Of a stretch of 64,000 nt of DNA, positions 30,089 to 41,416 are shown piece after piece. Location of the stretch: the NCBI GenBank assembly GCA_963924555.1, contig OZ004597.1, positions 6,211,904 through 6,275,903 on the forward strand. The letters run 5' to 3'. The stretch is from Crambe crambe (lineage: Eukaryota > Porifera > Demospongiae > Poecilosclerida > Crambeidae). Each line of letters starts with the position of its first letter. Positions within the stretch are counted from its first letter, which is position 1. The notes beneath the pieces were generated by a model. It ran no database searches. It had not been told where the DNA came from and saw only the letters and a list, made by a program, of their open reading frames with translations. The position numbers and the translations under genes are program-made.

Positions 30089-31749
30089 ATGTCGTCCTCA
30101 AGATAAGTACTTTTTCCTTGCCAAGAAATTACATATTTGACTGTTTTTCATCTAGTTGTTCTGAGCTAAGCTCTGATGGCAGCCCTCCTAAGAGTAAAAG
30201 GTAACAAATTTTGGTGTTCTTGTGCTCTAAAAGGAAGGTGCAGAGATAGTGAGTGCATAGGGTGCTAAATTTCCATTGCTCAGAGGGCAGGGTATAGGGA
30301 AAATAGTAGTAATAAGCCTCTGTTGGCCGCTAGTACAACTGTGAAGCACTCCTAGCCCATGCCATTACGTGGTATGACGTGGCCAAGTAGCCACACTCCT
30401 ACAGGTGAATGAGATTCATTTTCCACAGAACTAAGTATAGCCGTAGCGGTACACCAGCCGATGTTAACTATCGTGAAAGCTCCACTTCCAGTCACGACAG
30501 TATTGAAGAGTTTCCCTCACCAAGGTAACACTAACAATTCGTATCCCATCCATATTCCATTCATATCCCATCCATGTGTAGCAAATGTGGGACCACATTA
30601 TACAAGACGATGAACGATGCAGTTGAGAGGTGCAAATTTGTCTGGGAAGGAAAGGCAAGAGTTATTGTCTCATCTATGTTGAAGACCCAAGACCCACTTT
30701 CATGGATGGTTGATTGGTTGGGTGCTGACATTGCAACCGTTCCTGCCCTTCTGGTAATTGTAGCTATTTTGCTTCTACTTTCTCATTTTGCTCTCTCTCT
30801 CAGCGACTGGCATTTAGTGAATTGCAAAAAGCAATCTTTGTGCTACGGTCCAAGCCTCACTGGTATAATAGTCCAGGGAAACATTTCTTCTGCACTTTAT
30901 CAAAAGTAATCATAGCCCATCAGCTGGACCCTTTACTTGAACATAACACAATGTGAGTTTCTCTAGTACATGCATCATGTACATAATAGTTATGTGCGTA
31001 GACAAGTGATCGCTGCCACCAATCCCCATCAGGAGAGCCACAACACCGTATATGTTCACACCACAACCGAGACTGGCTCCTTAAAACCTGTTAATAATGT
31101 GACTGATGTGTATGTCAAGGATGAGTGGTACAAAGTGATTGTTGAAGTGAGTAGCTCTAATCGTACAAGACTGGTTGTTATTTTGTTTGTTATTTAAACA
31201 GTTACTACTTATTGTTTTAGTGTGTATGCTAGCTTATTTTTTAATGTCCATATTCAGTAACAACTAGGTACTGACTGACACATGGGCCAGCATTTTATAT
31301 TTACTATTTATTGGTTTGTTTTCAGGTAAAAAGTCGTACCAAGGCTGAAGGCCTAACACAGCTAGATAATGCTGTTTATGGGCTGTGGTCCAAAGGTCAG
31401 AGAGCAGCAATAGGCATACTCTGTGTAGATGGGCTGGTAAGTGAATATCCGTAAACTTTTGTATTATTATTTTCCTCTGCAGACAACAATACACGTGTAC
31501 CAACTTGATGATGGCCACCTTGATGGGGCTTCGAGTAGTGTGGGTGAGGCTTCAAGTACCCAGGGTGGTCAAGACTGGAAGGTCAAGGTGATTACCTCCA
31601 GAAAGTTTGACTTATCAGATTTTTGTGAGGAGACCATAGCAAAATTTGGAGCTACTTTTATTCATTGGTTCAAAAAAGTAAACCAAATTCACAGCACATC
31701 ATTGTGTTTTACGAAGTTTTTCATGATGTTCCTCCATTGCCGTCCTTAA
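30089..31749 (+). CDS. eight-exon PD-(D/E)xK-like nuclease candidate
   Basis: Exons reconstructed by joining frames: 30089-30102, 30156-30200, 30429-30524, 30582-30753, 30804-30952, 31002-31146, 31326-31436, 31483-31749. The frame stays open for 332 residues. All introns but the first are GT-AG; the first would need ATAAGT as donor, so exon 1 is the weakest part. A Ser-rich N-terminus (1-52) is followed by a helical region (W-E-G-K, DPLSWMVDWLGAD). Then V-T-D-V-Y-V (D194), I-V-E-V-K-S (E207, K209) and L-T-Q-L-D-N-A-V-Y (Q219): the D...E-x-K...Q arrangement of PD-(D/E)xK nucleases. The exon 6/7 junction falls directly after E207. A Ser/Gly loop precedes a final DWKVKVI strand. A CACTTCCGG ETS-type site lies upstream. 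The exact family and substrate are unknown. Confidence 0.7.
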
Positions 31750-33825
31750 TTACAACATGGGGCAACATGCAATGCATATGCTTGAAGGAACCCTGATATG
31801 AGCTCTCCAAGACCTTATGATAGCATTCTAATTGCTTTTATATGGGGAACGTCGTCGCAGATATCTCTACAACGATGGATGCTGAACAGTTCAGACTTGG
31901 TAGATTAGTGGAGAGTCCTATAATCTATTTGCAATCCAAGTCTCGCACCTCCTCCATCAGACGTTGACCACAAACCCCTGTTACGAAGTGTAATACAGTG
32001 TAATATCGCAAATTGTATTTTGTATCTCTCATGCAAGCCGTATGCAGTGGAGTGACGAAACTTGGTACACCAGCTCATTACATTGGTATCTAGATGTCTT
32101 TCCAATTCCCCCTCTCTTCCACTATCTCAGAAGCCTTGCGATGATAATTATGCCAATTATGACCATAGCATAAATTTGCCTGTCCTGCTGAGATGGAGGC
32201 GAAAATGTCCAGCTGTAGTACAAATTAATAAAGACCTGAGGGGCATTGATTAGTCTATATCAGTGTAGACTCTAGCTTCCATTTCTGCCTTCTTATTAAT
32301 ATAGCTGACTTGAATAAGGTAATCAGGAATCAATTGAGATGGGGATAGTGTACAAATTAAAGGATTCAATTGAGATGGATAGTGCACAAATTAAAGGATC
32401 AGTACAAATCAATTAGAACACTCAATTTCAACTCTTCTGTTTCCTTATGCTGTCTGATTGCAGTTCGCACTTTGTCTTGGATTTGCTTTGATGGATATGA
32501 ATCTTCTAACTGGATGGCTCTACCATAGTTCTACCACAGCTTTCCTATCCGAATATCAATTGTGCAGACCCTCAACTCTCACTGTTTCGGTTCAATTTGC
32601 ATGAATGCAGTTTTTGGAGCCATTTTTGGAGAAATGAACGGGTAAACTTTGCCACTTTGGTGTGCTGTTCTGAGTGACTCTACTGGCCCTCTAAGAGGTT
32701 TCTAAGGCGGAGCAGGCTCAATAGAAGTTAATGCTGACAACTTTTGAGCGCTAAAGGTAGGCAATTTTTTTTCAGGCTGTTCTTTCTGAGGAAGTAAAAG
32801 TGGGACACAGTTTTGGTTAGCCTTACACTTTTCTATAGCCAACTGGGCTTAGTACTGTTTGTTATTTGAAACTTCAAGTGCCTGAAAACAAAAATGTCAG
32901 ATACACAAAGTAGGTTAGGTGTATTGAATCAACATAATCTATAAGTTAAAGTTGTTTTATTCACTATAAAACTCAGGAAAAATTATTTTTCTTCAATCTC
33001 TTCTTCTAAATCATCATTCATCAGTATCAGGAGGTGTTTGGTCCATGGCCACATTGATTACATCACATCCAGGAAGCTGAAGGTACAGTTTTGGGAGTTA
33101 AGTAGTGCATAGCTGCACAAATGTGATATGCTGGGTAGACTGCTTGTCTGGTAAAACATTGTCCTTTTTACATTCCCCCTTCCCATTCTGAAATTTCTTT
33201 ATTGTTAGTCTATCAATGTTTTAATGTTAATCTTACAATAATAAAAGAAAGGACACAATTTTGTCAAGAGGACACAATTGTAAAAAAAAAAGGCCACAAT
33301 CATGCAAAAAGGACGCGTAAAGGGACATATCCTAGCCCTAGCCAATTTGACGAGGGCCCAAAGTTAGTGTGACACTGCCCTCCCTCCCTCTCTATTATGC
33401 AGGTCTCCAGTGGTATTTTGTCTTTGCAAGAAAAAAAGCAAGGTTTTGGCTGGCCTTTATGTGGGCCTCTGACCATATATTACTTTCTCTAATTTACCAT
33501 TAGGAGCTGAAATTTTGTGTGCAAACAAAGAATGTCTACCAGTGTCACACTTGCTCGTCTCACTCATATAATCCCAAATTAACTTCAGGCCCTCATCAAA
33601 TTGGTAATTGATTCACACAATGAACACCACAATGTCAATCGTCAATACTCTTTAAAAATTATGATAGACTGTCACATATCACTGTTCTGTATCTATCATA
33701 CTTTTGATAGACAGTTACATATCACAGCCACATTTGGACAAAATGATACATAGTCATCGATAATGAACTGTAACTTTTTATGGGATCCTGAATAATTGAC
33801 ATTTCAGCAGAGCACTTTATTGCTG
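31750..33825. other. intergenic, repeat fragments
   Basis: 32495-32600 carries words also found inverted at 8560-8640 (CTGGATGGCTCTACCATAG) and at 56405-56460 (CAACTCTCACTGTTTCGG). A short tandem pair (TTGAGATGG...TGCACAAATTAAAGGAT) lies at 32333-32400. No gene. Confidence 0.5.
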
Positions 33826-35435
33826 CTAGTCCTTTATTGAGATAATGGTAAGACCTTTCATCAGCCTCCTGATAACCAACCTACTCATGTGTAGGTGCAT
33901 CCCACCATACAATTCACCCAGTTTATTTGGATAGGTACTGAGCTCTTCAGCCTTCTTGCCATTTTCAAAGATAATCTCGTCTTCTTCATCCACATTCTCC
34001 AGATCTTGATCCCCATCATTCACCAAGGGAACATCAAAGAAAACAACATCACCAACACTCCCGGAAAAAAATGTTTATAATTAGTTTCAGGGCTATCAAA
34101 TGTCGTCCAAAAATGAAGAAAACCGTGTTTCAGCAGTATAAGTGGCTCCCATCCCATTCTGTTTACTAACCGTCGACTCCACACATTCTCACTCAGCCCA
34201 GCTCCTTTCTTGTTTGGTTTTCCCCCTGTGTAGAAACACTCTCTCAATAAATAGCCTACTTCTTCCATGTTCATATATTTCCTCAATTCAGACAATTGGG
34301 TCTCTGTAAAGTCTTTATGAGGTTCGCCTTCAACTTGCAAGAGTTGGCCATAGGCCATTAACAGGGCTCCATTATCGCAGAAGAATGGAAGGTATACATG
34401 GTGGTTGTGACTTGCATTGATACACAGCGGACCAGAATCACTTCGGGTGGTGGTGTGCTTAAACGATAGACCAGTAAGGCCATGCAACATGCCCCGTATG
34501 CTCATATATTAGTATTCCACACCCTACTAAACTTTTGAGCAGCAGACCAATGACCACTCATTTTCTCGAAGGTACAATCTCTAAGCTTTGTGATGTCCTT
34601 GTTGATTCTTTTTTTTAATTCGGGGTTTTCAGCATTCGTTGGAAGAAAGAACGCAGCATCACAATTCACTCTAATGGACTCAATGATAAACACGGTCAGT
34701 CCAATATATAATAGGTACACTTCCTGTACAAAGAGATGTGCAATGGACAAGATGGTCAAAAAGTTTTTTGAAAAACATGGTCAGTACCCACACACATACC
34801 TTAATCCTAGGCTTGCAACCCACTGCAGAACCTGCAGAGGTAGCCCTTAACCAGCCTAGGTATAAGCACGAGTCTCGTCCTCGCCTACCTAGCCCAGCCC
34901 TATGTCCTCCTTTCATTTACCTCAGTCTGTTCTTCATCCACCTCTAATTCACTTTCACTCTCCCCAGCAGTGCCACCACTATCCCTGGCTTCTTCCCTAG
35001 CCCTAGTCAACTAAAACATTAGATTAAATAACATTACATACATTGACAATGGGCTCTCTATTTCACAAAGTGTACAGCACTGCCTGCATGCATTATTACA
35101 TTGACTATATCCAATGAGCGCAGGGCCAGTATTCAGGGATAATAGATGGATAGAGAATGTATGTATGTATGTATGTATGTATATTAGTGGGCTGAGACCT
35201 TTCTCCCCCTTTTAGCCCATATAAAAAAGATAACACCTTATACCTTTAATGGTCATTGGCTGATGGTGAGACGGATTGCAAAGTCTAAAGGTGCAGTGAG
35301 ATCTTATTTTACCTTTCCCAGTAGGTTTGATAGTTCATCATCTGATATTCTAGCCAACACATCGAGGATATCGTCCTAATAGTATACAGATTGAAAAGCT
35401 TGATTTACCTTCTAAAGACACCTAACCTCGTCCAT
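33826..35435 (-). pseudogene. unknown multi-exon gene with frame breaks
   Basis: A nine-base first exon ATG-GAC-GAG (35435-35427, donor GTTAGG) is followed by exon 2 35375-35313 (DDILDVLARISDDELSNLLGK-type, 21 codons). Exon 3 is 35010-34921 (acidic, 30 codons) and exon 4 34831-34800. All have matching AG/GT borders and consistent phase up to exon 4. The next open block starts at 34723 after TTTGTACAG but needs a different phase. It continues as ...WSAAQKFSRVWNTNI, shifts frame near 34505 into MSIRGMLHGLTGLSFKH, and shifts again near 34030 into VVFFDVPLVNDGDQDLENV, ending at 33826. No family was recognised. Three frame conflicts suggest a decaying gene or sequence indels. Confidence 0.5.
35157..35182 (+). 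repeat. (ATGT)n microsatellite
   Basis: Six consecutive ATGT/GTAT units. Confidence 0.95.
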
Positions 35436-35720
35436 ATCTCTTTCTTTTCATTGCCATGGCATTGAAGGATGGTACGAACTGGCATAATAGGTTTTTTAAA
35501 AATGAGCATTGCAAAGTAGGATTAAAAAATGGCATAATAGGCTCAGGCCTAAATGAAAGGACCTGTAGTATAAAATTAAGTGGAGCTCATCACAAGATCA
35601 ACTCGTGCATTGTCGGGAACAGTTGTGCTATTATTATCTTTGTGATGCTATTTCAATGAAAAGCACTAAAGTGCTAAGCCTCAGCGTACAGAATACAACA
35701 TAGTATTCATACTTTAACAG

Positions 35721-35784
35721 TAACCGCTTCATATACTAACATTGGATCGCTTTAGCAGTCCAATGTTAGTATATGAAGCGGTTA
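35721..35784. repeat. perfect 26-bp stem hairpin, 12-base loop
   Basis: 35721-35746 (TAACCGCTTCATATACTAAC...) is exactly complementary to 35759-35784, with loop TCGCTTTAGCAG. Complementarity stops at both outer ends. A third, direct, imperfect copy of the arm (TTCATACACTAACAT) follows at about 35794. It is compact enough to be a small-RNA precursor, but equally a miniature palindromic repeat. Confidence 0.85.
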
Positions 35785-35849
35785 ATATAACAGGGTTCAT
35801 ACACTAACATAACCACATACCGGCCCGTTTGATCGGGTGTTTGTATTCA

Positions 35850-35887
35850 CTGGACTGGACTACTGGACTGGACCACTGGACTGAAAA
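35850..35887 (+). repeat. TGGACTGGAC repeat
   Basis: Four to five TGGACTGGA(C) words, the same low-complexity family as 13055-13370. Confidence 0.8.
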
Positions 35888-36040
35888 ATGCATGCCTAAT
35901 CAGTCTTGCATTAATTAGTATCACTCACAAATAAATGCATGTTTGAGCAAGCATTTGCTAGAGGCCAGTGCTTGCTAGTCGGTAGAAGATTCTTTCAGGT
36001 TGAGAAGACATAGCTACCTAGCTCTGTATGCAGATCAACA

Positions 36041-39000
36041 ATGGATGAGGTAAGCAATACTTCCTACCATAAATTGTCATGACACACTTTTAGCTAAGTA
36101 TTCCCTCTGATTTAGAGAGGGTCAACAGAAGAAGCACCAATTGTTATTGTTGATCCTGACAGTGTCATTTCTGTTAGTTCTGACTCTGATCACGAACAAG
36201 AAAGACTTAGTCCTATAGCTAAGCATGTGAAAAGGTCAGTTTTTGTAGTGTCTACATGAACCTTTACCAAGACTTGTAGGCTCATTCTGCTTCCACCATT
36301 TTTCTCTCCTAAAAGGTGTTCACAGAGGGAGCTTGGGAAGAATCCAATCAGTGATCCCTATCTAATTATACATTGTGTTATATTAGTGAATTTTTTGATG
36401 GCCTATCTGAACCAGATTTTGACCAACACATGTCAAAAAAAATGAAGTTCAGGTAAGTTTAAAACTCCCTGCTTTCCATATAAATGCATGCAGCTCATTT
36501 TACTTGATACGTACTTGCAGTGAGCAAATGACATCATGCAATAATAATCAACCAATCTATGAACTTCCCCCGCCTAAATATTCTGCTGAACAAATACTTA
36601 AAATACTATTGGATCCTAATATTCCAGAAAACAAGATATGGAGAAGCCTGGTGGTATCACATGTAGTGCAACTTATGTTATTGATACTAACAATTTGAAA
36701 TATTTGGAGGATGTAAAAAAGATGAATTTGGAATTTGGAAGTATTCTGGGTCACATCCAATAATATTATGTTTCCAAGTACATTCTGAAGATGGCCACAT
36801 GAGAATAGAAAAATGTGCTAATGGTGCTACAGGAAAAAATATCATTTATATGCGTCGATTACACTCAACTCATCCATCAGATCAAGAGTTCAAGCGTATG
36901 ATTTGCTTTTTATCTGGTGAGCTGGCAGGAACCTATTAACTAAGTAACTTAGGTACAGTTTAATGGGTTGGTTGGTATCAATTAACTCAAAACAATGATC
37001 AGGGCAGGTGAGAATGTGAGGACATTGACAGCTACATTTCTTTTTGTCAAAGTAATGAGGGGCCTTGCAAGTGGGACTATTGGCTGAGCATGCACATTGG
37101 CAGGAGCACTTCTATCCAGCTTGGTAAATTTGCTCACATTTATGGAGAGAATGGGTCATAGCAGCTTAGAGGCCAGACTGAGTACGTTAACAGACTGGGT
37201 TGTAATTTTCTTGTTCCAGATAATTAATTACAATATTAAAAGTTGTTAAAAGTGTACACACATTTAGCATCACATCCACACATGCATGTGTGAAAAATCT
37301 ATGATCATTCATCATGCATGGAGTATTGCATATCCTGTCCTACAAAATCTCACATTCAAATTACTTCTTCCTTTTATATAGATGCATCAAATAATCCTCA
37401 CCACCTCTGCCTCATTACATACCGTATGAAGCCAGGCTTTATTCTTCTCATGGGAATGCAAACACAGAAAAACCTTTTCACCCAACATGGCCTAGTACAC
37501 TAAGTCGTATAAAAGATGCTAGTTTGACAAAAGGGCCTAAAGCTATTGTCGAGGAAGTTTCTTCTGAAGTCGGTGGAGTGTTGAGTGCTATAGCACCGGG
37601 CCAACTACCACGAAATGAACTACAAGTTTCAAATTTAAAACGAAAAGAGAAGTTCAGTGGTACTTCAGAGAATACAGCCGCTGATGATCTTTTTGCCATC
37701 ATGCAGCAGGCACATACTCAAGATCCTGCACATAAATTTGTTCGTGACATCAAGACATCTCCAGAGCCAGCAATAGTTTTAGCCAGTGAACAGCAGCTCA
37801 ATGATTTGCTGCGTTTTAGCACAGTTTCAGACGAATTTGGTATAGTTACTATAGACCCTACTTTCAGTCTTGGTGAATTTGATGTGACTCCTCTAACTTA
37901 CCGCCACCTTCTTTTAACAACAAAGCGTAACAATCAGTCACCAATTTTCTTGGGTCCAACTCTAATTCATTACAGGAAAACATTTGCTACCTATCTTTTC
38001 TTTGCATCATCACTCATAGGACAATGTCCTTAACTGTAAGGAATTCGAGCATTTGGTACAGATGGTGAGAGTGCACTCATCAAAGCATTTAGCCACGAAT
38101 TTGGGTTCTCTCAACACTTGTTTCATTCATGTCCGCAGGAACATCAAGGAAAAGCTGAATGACTGCCATGTACCATCTCATGTGGCAAAGCAAGTTCTTG
38201 ATGATATCTTTGGCCGATGAATTGACACAACCTTTGAAGAAGGTTTAGTTGATGCTTCAGATAGTTGTGACTTTCATGTAAAATTTACATCTCTGCTTTC
38301 AAAATGGGGTGATATTGAATCTACCAGTTCTGCTGACATGGATGGCTTTTTGCAATGGTTTAATGATAACAAGGTAGATGTTATTCGTGATACTATGCTT
38401 CGCTCTGTGAGACAGGAATGTGGCCTTGGCAATCCACCAGATATTTTCACAACTAATCAAAGTGAAAGCATCAATGCCGTATTGAAGCACAAAATGGACT
38501 ACAAAAAAATGAATTGCCAATGTTCGTGAAGAAAGTAAAGGAATTATCACTGGAACAGAATAAGGAAGTTGAACGTGCTGTGTTAAATCGTGGCAAGTAT
38601 CAGTTCAGAGCAGAATACGATTATCTTGAGACCAAATAATGGTTTTCTATGAACATCTCCCAGAGACAACATCATCTTTCTAAAGTCCATTCTTTAGCTA
38701 TAGCCAAATCAACAAGCATTCAAGATGCATGTACTGAGAAAGCTGGTACTGTGGGTACTTCTCAGCTATCAGTAACAGTAGAATCAGCTGCCAAAGATAT
38801 GCATGTTCCAATGACTTGTATAGAGGGAATTTGGAGAAAAGCAACTAAATTAATCTGTGATCAAAATGCAATTGTACCAGCCCCTGATCAGAGTGAAGAA
38901 GCTAAAATGGTTCTAAGCTTCAGTGGCAAAACCCCACATTTAGTCACACCGACAAAAAGTGGATATAGTTGTGATAACAATTGTCCCAACTGGAAGTCTA

Positions 39001-39986
39001 TTGGGTTTTGCTCTCACACGGTAGCAGTAGCTCAAATCAATTGCAAGCTTCCTCAGTTTGTGACTTTCCTCAAGAAAAAGAAGAAAGCACCAAATATTAC
39101 ACAGCTTGTTACATCCAACATGCCACGTGGACGTGGCCGCAAGGGTGGCATCCCTCCAAGAAAGCGCAAGCCTACACAAGAGATTACAGCAAGAGTTCCC
39201 ATGACTGCAGGTTCTTCTGATACCAACACCCTTCCAAAAACATCCATTGACAATGGAATGGATCCATCACAGCAACAACTGCCACCTTATTTTCCAGGGC
39301 ATCATCCCATGCCAGGTTCTTCGTACTCTTATTCACACCAGTTTCCCAGTACCTTTAATTGTACTCCCCCTTCCAGCATGTTCAGTTCACCTGGACCTTC
39401 CAATAGCCAGGTTGGATCTTACAACCCTTCTAACATATTTAGTCCACCTGGATCTTCCAACCCTTCTGGTAGCCAACCTGGACCTTCCAGCAGGTTCAAT
39501 CCACCTGGACCTTACAATCCTTCCACCATGAGTCCACCTGGACCTTACAACTCTTCCACCATGTTTAGTCAACCTGGATCTTATAATCCTTCCAGCATAT
39601 TTAACCCATGTCAACCATCCAGCACATTCAACTCCCCTGGACATCTGAACCCATTTAAGATATGCTTCATCAAAGGAAACATCTCTGTTTGTATTGGGTG
39701 CAAGAATCGTTATTCCAAGTCTCCCAGGGCTCCATACGATTTGTGCATCAAACATCAAGAGTGGCGGCAATTTATACCACAAGGGTCTGATGTACCTCAG
39801 ACCAAGTATACAAATGTGTACTATCACTGCAAGCCAGAGTGTGTGTGGCTCCGCAACCCCTACTTCAATCCTTCTTCACTCCAGACAGATGAAGTTGAAG
39901 AGCAGCTTTTGCCGGAGCACAAAACCTTTTTACTGGCTATTAAAATACAATGGGCCCAGATGATATGCTATTGGCTACCCACCTGA
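36041..39986 (+). pseudogene. Mutator-like (MULE) transposase with SWIM finger, several disablements
   Basis: Exons 36041-36049, 36116-36234, 36387-36452 and from 36521 join in frame. The N-terminus is acidic with a SUMO-interaction-like V-I-S-V-S-S-D-S-D (residues 20-28). Frame breaks occur near 36650, at the A6 run near 36715, and near 37425. From 37485 the transposase is readable: GIVTIDPTFSLGEFDVTPL (first Asp), FLGPTLIH, then AFGTDGESAL (second Asp) after an in-frame TAA (38034-38036). After another shift near 38115 it reads HVRRNIKEKLN, a TGA (38218-38220), then DGFLQWFNDN and TTNQSESINAVLK. A further shift near 38510 and a TAA (38637-38639) precede an intact 445-aa C-terminal ORF. Mobilisation by cut-and-paste is its ancestral role. 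The number of lesions says this copy is dead. Confidence 0.75.
38649..39986 (+). CDS. C-terminal part of MULE transposase: SWIM finger, AT-hook-like and Pro-rich repeats
   Basis: A 445-residue ORF, intact though the upstream transposase is broken. C108, C112, C121 and H123 form a SWIM-like finger (SCDNNCPNWKSIGFCSH); the first spacing is C-x3-C, not C-x-C. A basic patch with PRGRGRKGG (about 157-165) resembles an AT-hook. Residues about 240-335 carry six or more degenerate copies of (S/N)-P-P-G-(P/S)-(Y/S)-N-P-S. The last 100 residues form a Cys/His-containing module (ISVCIGCKNRYSK, APYDLCIKHQEWR, VYYHCKPECVW) that I recall as a recurrent tail of such proteins. The stop lies in a dispersed repeat beginning at about 39940, so the natural end may be earlier. 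Independent expression is unlikely but not excluded. Confidence 0.55.
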   Translation: MNISQRQHHLSKVHSLAIAKSTSIQDACTEKAGTVGTSQLSVTVESAAKDMHVPMTCIEGIWRKATKLICDQNAIVPAPDQSEEAKMVLSFSGKTPHLVTPTKSGYSCDNNCPNWKSIGFCSHTVAVAQINCKLPQFVTFLKKKKKAPNITQLVTSNMPRGRGRKGGIPPRKRKPTQEITARVPMTAGSSDTNTLPKTSIDNGMDPSQQQLPPYFPGHHPMPGSSYSYSHQFPSTFNCTPPSSMFSSPGPSNSQVGSYNPSNIFSPPGSSNPSGSQPGPSSRFNPPGPYNPSTMSPPGPYNSSTMFSQPGSYNPSSIFNPCQPSSTFNSPGHLNPFKICFIKGNISVCIGCKNRYSKSPRAPYDLCIKHQEWRQFIPQGSDVPQTKYTNVYYHCKPECVWLRNPYFNPSSLQTDEVEEQLLPEHKTFLLAIKIQWAQMICYWLPT

Positions 39987-41416
39987 CTAAACCTTTGACC
40001 TCGAGCTCTTTAGTTTCTTTAGGGATCCCATGCACTGCATGCTGTGCGAGTCAGACGATATGCCTATAGCGAAGAGAATATACATGTCACGGTACAGCCA
40101 TGTGTTGTTCTAAGCATTAACCCCAGAGAGTAAAGTGCCATAGAGGTGTTTTTCATTTGCCACTAAAGCAATATCAGTCATATTTCCATACACTGCAAAC
40201 CAAGTATACTGGCATAGCCTTCTAGAGAGAAGGGAATCATTTCACTACAAATCAGTTGGCAGCACACTGGTCAGTTATCCCAACCCTGCAGCTTCTAGTC
40301 AAAGCACCATCTTATCAACAGGCTTCTAGTCAGAGCACTGTCTTATCAACAGGCTTCTAGTCAAAGCACTGTCTTATCCACAGCATCAACACTATGTTGA
40401 CCTCATGGGAACAGTCAACCACCTGTTGATGAGCTGACCTTATGCCTAGGATGGCCATTTCTGTGATTAGCCAACAACACAGATTTAGTAAGAACTTCAT
40501 CCTGGCTTGGGATCCATGCTGGTGGGTTTGCTCCACCTACAGGTTACCTAGCTCAAGCCCATGTTCAGGCCACATATTAATTCAGTCTTTGGTTGTCCAA
40601 ATGTAGAGCTCAAGTTTACACAGATTTCGATTGGACAACCAACTTGCAATCCTCACAATCTCATCCTCACTATGGGTTCCCTGAATTTTAATAATCACAC
40701 CCAACTACTTCACGTGGCTATTCAAATACAATGGGCCCCATCAGAGTGGCATTGAACACCCTTTGGGGAGTGATATGCTATTGGCTACCCATATTGCTTT
40801 CTAAGACGAAAAACGAGATACCTTTTACCTCGAGCCAGGTGTTAGTCTAAGATAACATTAACCCCAGAGAGTAAAGTTGGTTTTGATTCGCCATTCAGTC
40901 CACTAAAGTGGCCAAGCCCCCTCCCTTCTCTGAACTATACCAATTCCTCTCTCTGTGTTATTCTGTCAGTTCGTCTGTTCCCAGATTAAGACTTGTTCAT
41001 TCACATTTCCATACACTCGAAACCAAGTATACTGGCATAGAAAATGTAGCCTTCTAGAGAGGAAGGTTTACTATCCACATGGTTTTCTAGAAATCAGTTG
41101 GCAGCCTGCAGCTGCTTTAGTTGTTGTAGTCTCAAAACACTGGTCAGTTATCAATTGATTACCCAACCCTGCTGGGGTTCTAGAACTATCTACAACTAGC
41201 CTCAAGAATGTTGCACCCTCATGGAAAGAGTCAACCAAACTATATAGCTACCTGTTTAGGTTAGAAGCTAGTGTGCTGACCTTCACTGTACGATGCCTAG
41301 GATGGCCGGCCATTTAGCCAACATGATATTGTAGGCAAGATGGTAATTATTCATAACATGTCTACTCCTTGGATATCCCATGTGGTGTGGCTTGGGATCC
41401 ATGCTGGCGGGTTTGC
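39987..41416 (+). repeat. interspersed repeat family B, forward copies
   Basis: Diagnostic words: CTAAACCTTTGACCTCGAG, GTGCGAGTCAGA.GATATGCC, GTACAGCCA.GTGTT, CATTAACCCCAGAG, TTGGCAGCACACTGGTCAG, CTTCTAGTCAAAGCAC, GTCAACCACCTGTTGA. Other copies lie at 61260-61870 (forward) and at 57290-57960 and 58640-59050 (inverted). 40840-41300 is a second, adjacent copy. No coding. Confidence 0.75.
40289..40385 (+). repeat. 32-bp tandem triplication inside family B
   Basis: GGCTTCTAGTCAAAGCAC plus TGTCTTATCAACA is present three times in a row here and once in the other family B copies. Confidence 0.9.
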
